DNA of 59,778 nucleotides, from the NCBI GenBank assembly GCA_032718475.1, contig JAUCBJ010007531.1, positions 1 to 59,778 of the forward strand. Reading direction: 5' to 3'. Origin of the DNA: Nemertoderma westbladi (taxonomy: Eukaryota; Xenacoelomorpha; Nemertodermatida; Nemertodermatidae). Under the pieces are notes generated by a model, which was not told the origin of the DNA, did not search any database, and saw only the letters and a program-made list of their open reading frames with translations. A program made the translations under genes and the position numbers. Shown piece by piece: positions 12,479 to 24,900 of the stretch; positions within the stretch are counted from its first letter, which is position 1; every line of letters starts with the position of its first letter.

Positions 12479-12482
12479 GCTA

Positions 12483-12542
12483 CCGGTCAGCCGGTACCGA
12501 TACCGGTAGGCCTATTCGTTACCGGTAATTGTTATCCCAACG
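12483..12542 (+). promoter_or_regulatory. 5' flank or UTR of glutamate dehydrogenase
   Basis: Sixty bases separate the fold-back target duplication from the start codon. They contain repeated CCGGT/ACCGGT blocks and end CCCAACG before the ATG. I see no TATA box. Transcription must start here, inside the fold-back element, or beyond it. Confidence 0.35.
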
Positions 12543-12998
12543 ATGAATCTTTCCCGATCTGTGTCGGCACTCGGGTTCAGACGACCCGTGTGTCTGACAG
12601 CATTCAACCGGACCCCGAACCGCACCCCCACACTAACCCCTATGACGTCACTACCACTTTACTCCACCTCAACGGAATCTCCCGCAGAAACTCTAAAACG
12701 CGAGCGAATAGCCGCGGATGATGACGGTGAATTCTCCTCGATGGTGGACACCTACTTCGAGAAAGCGCAGCGCCTCCTAACGGCACAACTGGTTAACTCA
12801 ATGCCGGGCCAGCTGAGTGAAACACAACGCCTCCAGCGGGTGGAAGGGACATTTAAGATAATAAGACCTGTTAACAACGCTATTCAGTTAAACTTTCCGT
12901 TACTTCGAGATAATGGCGAGACGGAGATTATTACTGGATATCGGGCGCAGCACTCCCATCATAGGAGGCCTTGTAAAGGGGGAGTCCGTTACTCACAG
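12543..12998 (+). CDS. GLUD1: Glutamate dehydrogenase exon 1 (residues 1-152)
   Basis: Encodes the transit peptide and the start of the substrate domain, ending [11 protein letters not shown]. The donor is CAG|GTAAAA at 12,999, phase 0. ATG 12,543 is the first in-frame methionine after the fold-back element and begins a typical mitochondrial presequence, [16 protein letters not shown] second ATG follows at residue 34. Confidence 0.92.
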
Positions 12999-15900
12999 GT
13001 AAAAGGGGAGTTCCCCATCCCATCCCCAACCTCCCTCATAATTATGCTAAAATTTAAGTGAACATATTTCGATATTCAGATATTCAACTGATCTGAATGA
13101 ATTTTTTGATAAGATTCCAACCAAATAGGTTTTACTTTTTCACAATGTTTACACCAATGTAGCCGGGCCGGTGGTATCGGGTTGCGTGGTGCAGTGATTT
13201 TACCCCGAATATAAACTATAATCGTAAAGTTTAAGTTAAACTGGTTTTTATTCGCTGCCTTTGTATTAAAATCACTTATTTGTTTATATTATTTCACCCA
13301 CAGGACGTTGACCTAGACGAAGTGAAGGCTTTGGCGGCCTTGATGACCTACAAATGTGCGGTGGTGGATGTTCCTTTTGGGGGCGCCAAGGCCGGGGTTA
13401 AAATCAACCCGAGACTTTATTCAGAGCACGAGTTGGAGAAATTAACGAGAAGATTTACAGTGGAACTCAGCAAGAAGGGTTTCATAGGTGGGTTAATTGG
13501 GTTAATTTGTGGGTTAAATGGGTTCATTGGTGGGTTAAATGGGTTAATTTGTGGGTTAAATAGGTTAATTTGTGAGTTAAATGGGTTCGTTGGTGTGTTA
13601 AATGGGTTCATTGGTGGGTTAAATGGGTTAATTTGTGGGTTAAATAGGTTCATTTGTGAGTTAAATGGGTTCGTTGGTAGGTTAAATGGGTTCATTGGTG
13701 GGTTAAATGGATTAATTTGTGGGTTAAATAGGTTAATTTGTGAGTTAAATGGGTTCGTTGGTGGGTTAAATGGGTTCGTTGGTGGGTTAAATGGGTTAAT
13801 TGGTGGGTTAAATGGGTTAATTTGTGGGTTAAATAGGTTAATTTGTGAGTTAAATGGGTTCGTTGGTGGGTTAAATGGGTTCATTGGTAGGTTAAATGGG
13901 TTCATTGGTGTATTATAAAAATGGATTCATTGGTGGGTTAATTGGTTTAATTTGTGGGTTAAATGGGTTCAATGGTGAGTTAAATGGGTTCATTGGTGGG
14001 TTAAAGAGGTTCATTGGTGGGTTAAATGGATTAATTTGTGGGTTAAATAGGTTAATTTGTGAGTTAAATGGGTTCGTTGGTGGGTTAAATGGGTTCATTG
14101 GTGGGTTAAATGGGTTCATAGGTGGGTTAATTGGGTTAATTTGTGGGTTAAATAGGTTCATTTGTGAGTTAAATGGGTTCGTTGGTGGGTTAAATGGGTT
14201 AATTGGTGGGTTAAATGGGTTAATTTGTGGGTTAAATAGGTTAATTTGTGAGTTAAATGGGTTCGTTGGTGGGTTAAATGGGTTCATTGGTAGGTTAAAT
14301 GGGTTCATTGGTGTATTATAAAAATGGATTCATTGGTGGGTTAATTGGTTTAATTTGTGGGTTAAATGGGTTCATTGGTGAGTTAAATGGGTTCATTGGT
14401 GGGTTAAAGAGGTTCATTGGTGGGTTAAAGAGGTTCATTGGTGGGTTATAAAAATGGGTTCATTGGTTTATTATAAAAATGGGTTCATTGGTGGGTTAAT
14501 TGGGTTCATTGGTGGGTTAAATGGGTTCATTGGTGAGTTAAATGGGTTCATTGGTGGGTTAAAGAGGTTAATTGGTGGGTTAAATTGGTTCATAGGTGGG
14601 TTAAATGGGTTCATTGGTGGGTTAAATTGTTTCATGGTTGGATTCAATGGGTTAGTTGGTGGGTTAAATGGGTTCATTGGTGGTTTAAATGTGTTTATTG
14701 GTGTATTAATTGGGTTCAGTATGTCCCACTTATCTTCTATAGGTCCCGGTATGGATGTCCCCGCACCGGATATGGGTACCGGAGAACGCGAGATGTCCTG
14801 GATGGCAGACACCTACGCGATGACTCTGGGTCACTACGATATCAGCGCGTCGGGTTGCGTTACCGGTAAACCGATAGCGCAAGGCGGCATCCACGGCAGG
14901 ATTTCGGCGACCGGGCGGGGGGTCTTCCACGGTCTAGAGAACTTCGTCGATGATCCCTACTATATGAGCAAGGTCGGATCCACCACCGGGTTCAAAGATA
15001 AGACGGTTATCATCCAGGGATTTGGTAACGTTGGTCTGCATACCATGCGGTATCTGTACCGTCATGGGTGTCGTATTATCGGGATACAGGTATGTTAAGG
15101 TTACAGGTAAGATTACAGGTTATCTGTACCACAATGTACCACGGCGACTGTACCTCAATGTACCACGGCGACTGCACCACAATGTACCACGGTGACTGTA
15201 CCATAATGTATCACGGTGACTGTACCACAATAAACCACGGTGACTACCACAATGTACCACGCCAACTGATTATACCACATTGTACCACGGTGACTGTACC
15301 ACAATGTACCTCGGTAATTATACCACAATGTATCACGGTAACTGTACCACAATGTACCGCGGTGACTGTACCACAATGTACCTTGGTGATTATACCACAA
15401 TGTACCACGGTGATTATACCACAATGTACCACGGTGATTATACCACAATTTACCACGGCGACTGTACCTCAATGTACCACGGCGACTGCACCACAATGTA
15501 CCACGGTGATTATACCACAATGTACCACGGTGATTATACCACAATATACCACGGTGAGTGTACCACAATGTACCGCGGTGACTGTACCGCAATGTACCAC
15601 GGTGACTGTACCACAATGTACCACGGTGACTGTACCACAATCATCGGCGACTGTACCATAATGTACCACGGTGACTGTACCACGGTGATTATACCACAAT
15701 GTACCACGGTGATTATACCACAATGTACCACGGTGATTATACCACAATGTACCAAGGCGACTGTACCTCAATGTACCGCGGCGACTGCACCACAATGTAC
15801 CACGGTGACTATACCACAATGTGCCTCGGTGACTGTACCACAATGTACCACGGTGACTTGACTATACCATAATCTACCACGGTGACTGTACCACAATGTA

Positions 15901-18900
15901 CCACGGTGATTATACCACAATGTACCACGGTGACTGTACCACGGCGACTGTACCACAATGTACCACGGTGATTATACCACATTGTACCACGGTGACTGTA
16001 CCACAATGTACCACGGTGATTATACCACAATGTATCACGGTGACTGTACCACTATGTACCTCGGCGATTGTACCACAGCGTGACGGCGACTGTACCACAA
16101 TGTACCGCGGTGACTACCACAATGTACCACGGTGATTATACCACAATGTACCACGGTGACTGTACCACGGCGACTGTACCACAATGTACCATGGTGATTA
16201 TACCACATTGTACCACGGTGACTGTACCACAATGTACCTCGGCGATTGTACAACGGCGTGACGGTGACTGTACCACAATGTACCACGGTGACTGTACCAC
16301 GGTGATTATACCACATTGTACCACGGTGACTGTACCACAATGTACCACGGCGACTGTACCACATTGTACCACGGTGACTGTACCACAATGTACCACGGTG
16401 ACTGTACCACAATGTACCACGGTGACTGTACCACAATGTACCACGGTGACTGTACCACAATGTACCACAGTGACTGTACCACAATGTACCACGGCGACTG
16501 CACCACATTGTACCACGGTTACTGTACCACAATGTACCACGGTGACTGTACCACAATGTAACACAGTGACTGTACCACAATGTACCACGGCGACTGTACC
16601 ACAATGTACCACGGTGACTGTACCACAATGTACCACGGTGACTGTACCACAATGTACCACGGTGACTGTACCACAATGTACCACAGTGACTGTACCACAA
16701 TGTACAACGGCGACTGTACCACAATGTATCACGGTGACTGTACCACAATGTACCACGGTGACTGTACCACACTGTACCGCGGTGAATGTACCACAATGTA
16801 CCACGGTTACTGTACCACAATGTACCACGGTGACTGTACTACAATGTACCACGGTGACTGTACCACAATGTACCACAGTGACTGTACCACGGTGACTGTA
16901 CCACAATGTACCACAGTGACTGTGCCACAATGTACCACGGTGACTGTACCACAATGTACCACGGTGACTGTACCACAATGTACCACAGTGACTGTACCAC
17001 AATGTACCACGGTGACTGTACCACAATGTACCACGGTGACTGTACCACAATGTACCACGGTGACTGTACCACAATGTACCACGGTGACTGTACCACAATG
17101 TACCACAGTGACTGTACCACAATGTACCACGGTGACTGTACCACAATGTACCACGGTGACTACCACAATGTACCACGGTGACTGTACCACAATGTACCAC
17201 GGCGACTGTACCACAATGTACCACAGTGACTGTACCACAATGTACAACAGTGACTGTACCACAATGTACCATGGTGACTGTACCACAATGTACCACGGTG
17301 ACTGTACCACAATGTACCACAGTGACTGTACCACAATGTACAACTGCGACTGTACCACAATGTACCACGGTGACTGTACCACAATGTACCACGGTGACTG
17401 AACCACAATGTACCGCAGTGACTGTGCCACAATGTACCACGGTGACTGTACCACAATGTACCGCAGCGACTGTACCACAATGTACCACGGTGACTACCAC
17501 AATGTACCACGGTGACTGTGCCACAATGTACCACAGTGACTGTACCACAATATACCAAGGCGACGGTACCACAATGTACCACAGTGACTGTACCACAATG
17601 TACCACGCCGACTGTACCACAATGTACCACGGTGACTACCACAATGTACCACGGTGACTGTACCACAATGTACCACAGCGACTGTACCACAATGTACCAC
17701 GGTGACTACCACAATGTACCACGGTGACTACCACAATGTACCACGGTGACTGTACCACAATGTACAACAGCGACTGTACCACAATGTACCACGGTGACTA
17801 CCACAATGTACCACTGTGACTACCACAATGTACCACGGTGACTGTACCACAATGTACCACAGTGACTGTACCACAATGTACCACGGTGACTACCACAATG
17901 TACCACGGTGACTGTACCACAATGTACCACAGCGACTGTACCACAATGTACCACGGTGACTACCACAATGTACCACGGTGACTACCACAATGTACCACGG
18001 TGACTGTACCACAATGTACCACGGTGACTGTACCACAATGTACCACGGTGACTGTACCACAATGTACCACTGTGACTGTACCACAATGTACCACGGCGAC
18101 TGTACCACAATGTACCACAGTGACTGTACCACAATGTGCCTCGGTGACTGAAGTAAAATGTACCACGGTGACTACCACAATGTACCACGGTGACTGTACC
18201 GCAATGTACCGAGGTGACTGTATTTATTTAGCGGGCCCCCTACGCCTACATACAACTTTACCAAGGTGTTTATTTTCTATTGTGTATATAATTTTCATGA
18301 GAACACTGGCATAATTAATGAGAGACGAGTAGGTGAGCTGGATTAGAGGGCCTTCAGCTGTTCTTTGATGTGCTTTGATTTGATCATAAATTATGGTACG
18401 GTATAAAGGAATAATTATTTGTATCATTGGTGAAATTATTTAGAAATTAATATGCCAGAAATTATTAATAATGGCGGTTAATTAACTTCAATGCAATGGA
18501 GATCAAAGTTTATTAACTTAATTTTATTAGCCAACCCAATCTGCTACACCTTTCTAGATGATCGAGTTTACTTTGTAGACTTTTGGAATAAAATTCATGA
18601 ATATAATAATTACAAGTTACCGGGGTGAAATGTAGAACTTAAGTTTTGAGTTGTGAAGAACTTTTAGTATCATTTAATTTTAGCTTTTAACTTTTAGTAT
18701 CACTATAGTAAAAGTATAATATTTATTTTATATATTTATTTATTTTAATAACGGTTTTTAAAGACGGATTTTATTATATATTTTCGGATACGGATTTTTA
18801 TTTTATTACGGTAGAGTTTCCGTAGTTAGGTTCATTAGGTACCAGAGCCACTGAAGAAGGCCTGTTTAATTGTATTTATCCACATTTACAATTTTTGGTT

Positions 18901-21900
18901 GATATATCTGGCATTTCTATAATATAATTACAGCGGCACCTAAAGATCACTTTATCCTTCCTTTATTATAATAACGGTTTTTCTAATTAATCTCGCTTCG
19001 CTGAAACTGCTACCGTGCTATTATTGACGCCAGTTTATTGTTTTGGTTAGAATAGCATGCCACTGTAACCTACTCCTAATTGATGATTAATGATATTAAT
19101 TCGCATGAGATGGGTTGCCCCCCCCCCACCCCCACCTGCGTTATTCCAATTAATAATTATTTATTAATATAAACAATTTCAGGAAATCGACGGCGCTATT
19201 TGGAATCCGGCTGGAATGAACCCAAAGGAACTTGAGAACTGGCACATTAAGCACGGAACCATTACCGGGTTCCCGGCAGCTGAACCATACACCGGGGAGA
19301 ATGTCATTTACGAACCTTGCGATATACTGGTTCCCGCGGCCATGGAGAAGGTGAGTTATAGACGAACCATGCGATATATTGGTTCCATTATAGACGGACC
19401 ATGCGATATACTGGTTCCGTTATAGACGAACCATGCGATATACTGGTTCCCGCGGCCATGGAGAAGGTGAGTTATAGACGAACCATGCGATATATTGGTT
19501 CCATTATAGACGAACCATGCGATATACTGGTTCCATTATAGACTAACCATGCGATATACTGGTTCCTTTATAGACGAACCATGCGATATACTGGTTCCTT
19601 TATAGACGAACCATGCGATATACTGGTTCCATTTTAGACGAACCATGCGATATACTGGTTCCTTTAGTCGAACCATGCGATATACTGGTTCCTTTATAGA
19701 CGAACCATGCGATATACTGGTTCCATTATAGACGAACCATGGGATATACTGGTTCCTTATAAACGAACCATGGGATATACTGGTTCCTTTATAGACGAAC
19801 CATGCGATATACTGGTTCCTTTATAGACGAACCATGCGATATACTGGTTCCTTTATAGACGAACCATGCGATATACTGGTTCCATTATAGACGAACCATG
19901 CGATATATTGGTTCCATTATAGACGAACCATGCGATATACTGGTTCCTTTATAGACGAACCATGCGATGTATTGGTTCCTTTAGTCGAACCATGCGATAT
20001 ACTGGTTCCTTTATAGACGAACCATGCGATATACTGGTTCCATTATAGACGAACCATGCGATATATTGGTTCCATTATAGACGAACCATGCGATATACTG
20101 GTTCCTTTAGACGAACCATGCGATATACTGGTTCCATTATAGACGAACCATGCGATATATTGGTTCCATTATATACGAACCATGCGATATACTGGTTCCA
20201 TTATAGACGAACCATGCGATAATATTGGTTCCATTATAGACGAACCATGCGATATACTGGTTCCATTATAGACTAACCATGCGATATATTGGTTCCATTA
20301 TAGACGAACCATGCGATATACTGGTTCCTTTAGACGAACCATGCGATATACTGGTTCCATTATAGACGAACCATGCGATATATTGGTTCCATTATAGACG
20401 AACCATGCGATATACTGGTTCCCGCGGCCATGGAAAAGGTGAGTTATAGACGAAACATGCGATATACTGGTTCCCGCGGCCATTGAGAAGGTGAGATAGA
20501 CGAACCATACGATATACTGGTTCCATTATAGACGAACCATGCGATATACTGGTTCCTTTAGACGAACCACGCGATATACTGGTTCCTTTATAGACGAACC
20601 ATGCGATATACTGGTTCCATTATAGACGAACCATGCGATATATTGGTTCCATTATAGACGAACCATGCGATATACTGGTTCCTTTAGACGAACCATACGA
20701 TATACTGGTTCCTTTAGACGAACCATGCGATATACTGGTTCCGTTATAGACGAACCATGCGATATATTGGTTGCATTATAGAGAACCATGCGATATACTG
20801 GTTCCATTATAGACGAACCATGCGATATACTGGTTACATTATAGATGAACCATGCGATATACTGGTTCCCGCGGCCATGGAGTAGGTGAGTTATAGACGA
20901 ACCATGCGATATATTGGTTCCATTATAGACGGACCATGCGATATACTGGTTCCGTTATAGACGAACCATGCCATATACTGGTTCACGCGGCCATGGAGAA
21001 GGTGAGTTATAGACGAACCATGCGATATATTGGTTCCATTATAGACGAACCATGCGATATACTGGTTCCATTATAGACGAACCATGCGATATACTGGTTC
21101 CTTTATAGACGAACCATGCGATATACTGGTTCCTTTATAGACGAACCATGCGATATACTGGTTCCATTATAGACGAACCATGCGATATACTGGTTCCTTT
21201 AGACGAACCATGCGATATACTGGTTCCTTTATAGACGAACCATGCGATATACTGGTTCCATTATAGACGAACCATGCGATATATTGGTTCCATTATAGAC
21301 GAACCATGCGATATACTGGTTCCTTTATAGACGAACCATGCGATATACTGGTTCCATTATAGACGAACCATGCGATATATTGGTTCCATTATAGACGAAC
21401 CATGCGATATACTGGTTCCCGCGGCCATGGAAAAGGTGAGTTATAGACGAAACATGCGATATACTGGTTCCCGCGGCCATTGAGAAGGTGATATAGACGA
21501 ACCATACGATATACTGGTTCCATTATAGACGAACCATGCGATATACTGGTTCCTTTAGACGAACCATGCGATATACTGGTTCCTTTATTGACGAAACATG
21601 CGATACTGGTTTCATTATAGACGAACCATGCGATATATTGGTTCCATTATAGACGAACCATGCGATATACTGGTTCCTTTAGACGAACCATGCGATATAC
21701 TGGTTCCTTTATAGACGAACCATGCGATATACTGGTTCCATTATAGACGAACCATGCGATATACTGGTTACATTATAGACGAACCATGCGATATATTGGT
21801 TCCATTATAGACGAACCATGCGATATACTGGTTCCTTTAGACGAACCATGCGATATACTGGTTCCTTTATAGACGAACCATGCGATATACTGGTTCCATT

Positions 21901-24900
21901 ATAGACGAACCATGCGATATACTGGTTACATTATAGACGAACCATGCGATATACTTGTTCGCGCTTTCGAAGACCTTTAGCAGTTTAACCTGCCAAAATT
22001 TATATGTCTTTTCGTTAATTAAAACCACTTTAGCATACGACAATAATTTATGCTAATACGCAAAACATTAGCCGAAGTCAGCCCATGCGCGATCATTCAC
22101 CCGATGGATCTACACCCGGGAGACTGAATTCGGATGCTTGAATTGTATTATTACAGTGTAAGGTTGCAGTGTATACCTAATGTATTATTCGATAGATCGT
22201 TAATAATTAATCTCTGACAGATATTATTGGCTTTCGGGAAATATTAACAGTTCCTTTAGGACGTGGCGCTTTATCTATTTAAACAGAACTAAGACTTATA
22301 CTAAACGCAACGATACTGCCTATGATTAAAGTATAAAACGTATTCTTTAGGAAATACTTTGTTACCAATCACAATCATACACACTATTCTGCCGACAGTC
22401 AGTACATTTGATCACACATAAAGAGAGCAGTAATTGACTCACGTAGGGTCTGCTAAATAACATTGGATTCAATACACACCACATTAATATAAATCGCAAT
22501 TGTTATGTATAGCCGGTCTCTCTAACCTGTAGTGTTATCAAGAAATTGGGAATTGGGTGATTTATCCGTATTATCCAAATAGCAATATTTCCATCAACAA
22601 ATATTTACAATTAATAACTGACGGTAAAATAACAGTACAAACAATATGATTAATGAGTTAGGTGATATTCGATTCGGTAACAGTTTATACTTTCGATAAT
22701 TCAAGCAGTTTACGGTACAGCAGTATCTATCCAAAAATGCCGGTGTTTCTGGCTTAGACAGCAATAACAACAAAGTATCAACTCTAAAACAGTAAGACTG
22801 AACACTCTCCTTATGATCGGCAGGAAAGCTACACGTCGACAGGAAAAACCGCCCTGATTGGCCCAAGCCAAACAAAGAACCACGCGGCCAATGGCTGTTT
22901 CCATGTCAGCAACCAGCTGCTAGATGTCGTAATATGAATCATCACGGCTAAGCTGTGAAAGGTGGTTGGTGCATTACAAGTTTTTTGTCTTACCATGTCC
23001 ACTAAAACACGTATATAGCAGAATTACTTTTATGTCCGTTAAAACCCCTGTAAAGGTACCTTGCGGGCGAGGGGAATATATATACAGCTAGAAAACCTTT
23101 TTTAGAGTATTCCAGCGCCTGGGGGGGAACTGGCCAGCAAAGGCAAACGTATCAGTTATCCCACAAAAGCTTTTACACCGCTCCCAGAAAATGGGATTTA
23201 AGTCTATAAAATATACAAAATCACAGTTTCTAAAATACAAAAATACTCTAAACAGTTAGTCTTTCTTGCGCGGACGGCGTTTACGCAGTTTTTTGAAGCT
23301 AGCAAGAGTCCTTTTCTCTTTGGGGCGAGCCACTTTACTAGGAGGGCTATAACTCCTGGGTGAAGGGTGCAATATGATTGCATCAGAAGGTATGGGATTG
23401 CGATCGGTATATCCGCCGGTCGAAGTACCGGGTTGATTAACATCAACGTCCGGGGAGAGGGGTCTAACGGCTTTGAGAGCTCGTTTCAAGACAGCCGCTC
23501 TTACGGGTCCTTTACGAGTGGTCTGAACGAGGGCCGTGGGTGGACCATAGGCAGTTAGAAACTTCCTTGGTTTAATGGTTCTTTCTAACTCGCGTTCGCG
23601 GGCTCGATACTCGTAAGGCCGTCGATATACTTCTTGTAACTCGATATGCGTGATTTCTGTTCGACAGAAGCGAATAGATAAGGATGGAACGCATAAATTC
23701 CTTCGTAAGCGCGTCCAGGATAATAGCGATGGCGCGAATCACGATGTAAATCAGCGTTCGCTTCCCAAGCTCTAATGTAACGTAGTGTGATCATTTCATC
23801 TACGCTTTCCAAATCGCGATTAAAAAGGGCAATCGAAACTGGCGTGTCCCTTTAGTTGACAGTGGTGACATTGAGTCATAAATTGAGGGCAAACCGCAAA
23901 AATATGCAAATTATTAAATCTGCAATACGCGCAATAAATTTCCATCGCCGGTTGTTCGTGGAAATAGGAACAGCGGACGTTTGTGTCCATGGGCGTAACA
24001 TGGTCTCTCGATGCGCATAACCGACAACGTTGCCGAGAAACATAGTTGGCATGGCGATAATCGTACGCAGTGAGACACTGTGGACCTTGATACCATTCTA
24101 GGATGTAATCGTTGTCGCTGTTCCGAGCGCGATAGGCTGAATCTCTTCAGATTCCAGACATATTGGTTCGTCTTCCCAGTCTGTTACGAATAGAATTTTC
24201 GTGATCTATTCTCGGTGTATCGTTACGACGCCGCTGGGTATGATATTTAAATAGAACCATTTCCCTTTCAGTGTCTACATCGTCCGTATCATGTAAATCG
24301 ATAGGATGGCCGGTAGTTAAGAAGTCCATATACGTACCATTACGATGCGTATAGCGAGCGGTGAATTTTCTATAGTCCGCTTCGCGCGTAAGTTGTTCCT
24401 GGGACATCGGCGGTTCGATATAACGACCATCGTCCTCCGTAATAGTCGGATCAGCTTCACCGCGTATCAAGCTATCCACAAACGCTTGTAAAGGTAGAGT
24501 ATATCGCTCTCTAATACCAAGGTCATCTTCTATCAATTCCGTCATATCTGCTATCTGAGTTTGTTAATATCAATATAAGTTAATATTTTAGGCAAGCGGG
24601 CGTCGCTTCCTACTAGGCTTTTTGCCCCCGGACAGTGGGTTTCTCAGCGCCGATGTACCGCTGTCGCAGTGTTTACGCCAACATGTAGCACAGCACGACA
24701 ACGATAACCGGCACAAGTCCCACCACTGTCCGTCCCAAAGGCTTGAATCCACTTGAGGTTATCTCGGTAGAGTTAAGGCTATTTTACAATTGCGATTAGC
24801 TACTGTAAACACACTTTAGTAGTAACATTCACCTATAAACGCACAAATTCCATACAATCATTACTTACTGCACACATGCATACCATTTGTCCGTTAGTCA

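Noticed and set aside
13417-14812. Minus-strand Asn/Pro/Phe repeat frames (MNPFNPP)
   Set aside because: Antisense reading of the 21-bp intron 2 array. Only the plus-strand read-through was kept, as a finding, not as a gene.
15068-18314. Many frames up to 494 codons on both strands ([16 protein letters not shown] repeats)
   Set aside because: Products of the 24-bp minisatellite in intron 3, open in several frames at once.
22594-22904. Minus-strand 93- and 64-codon frames in the LTR (also at 34,148-34,458)
   Set aside because: Identical in both LTRs, overlapping each other in different frames, no domain; ordinary LTR sequence.
23810-23830. Programmed +1 frameshift at TTT TAA in the extra LTR-element gene
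   Set aside because: A one-base change in a T run is simpler, and the same gene has two other breaks.
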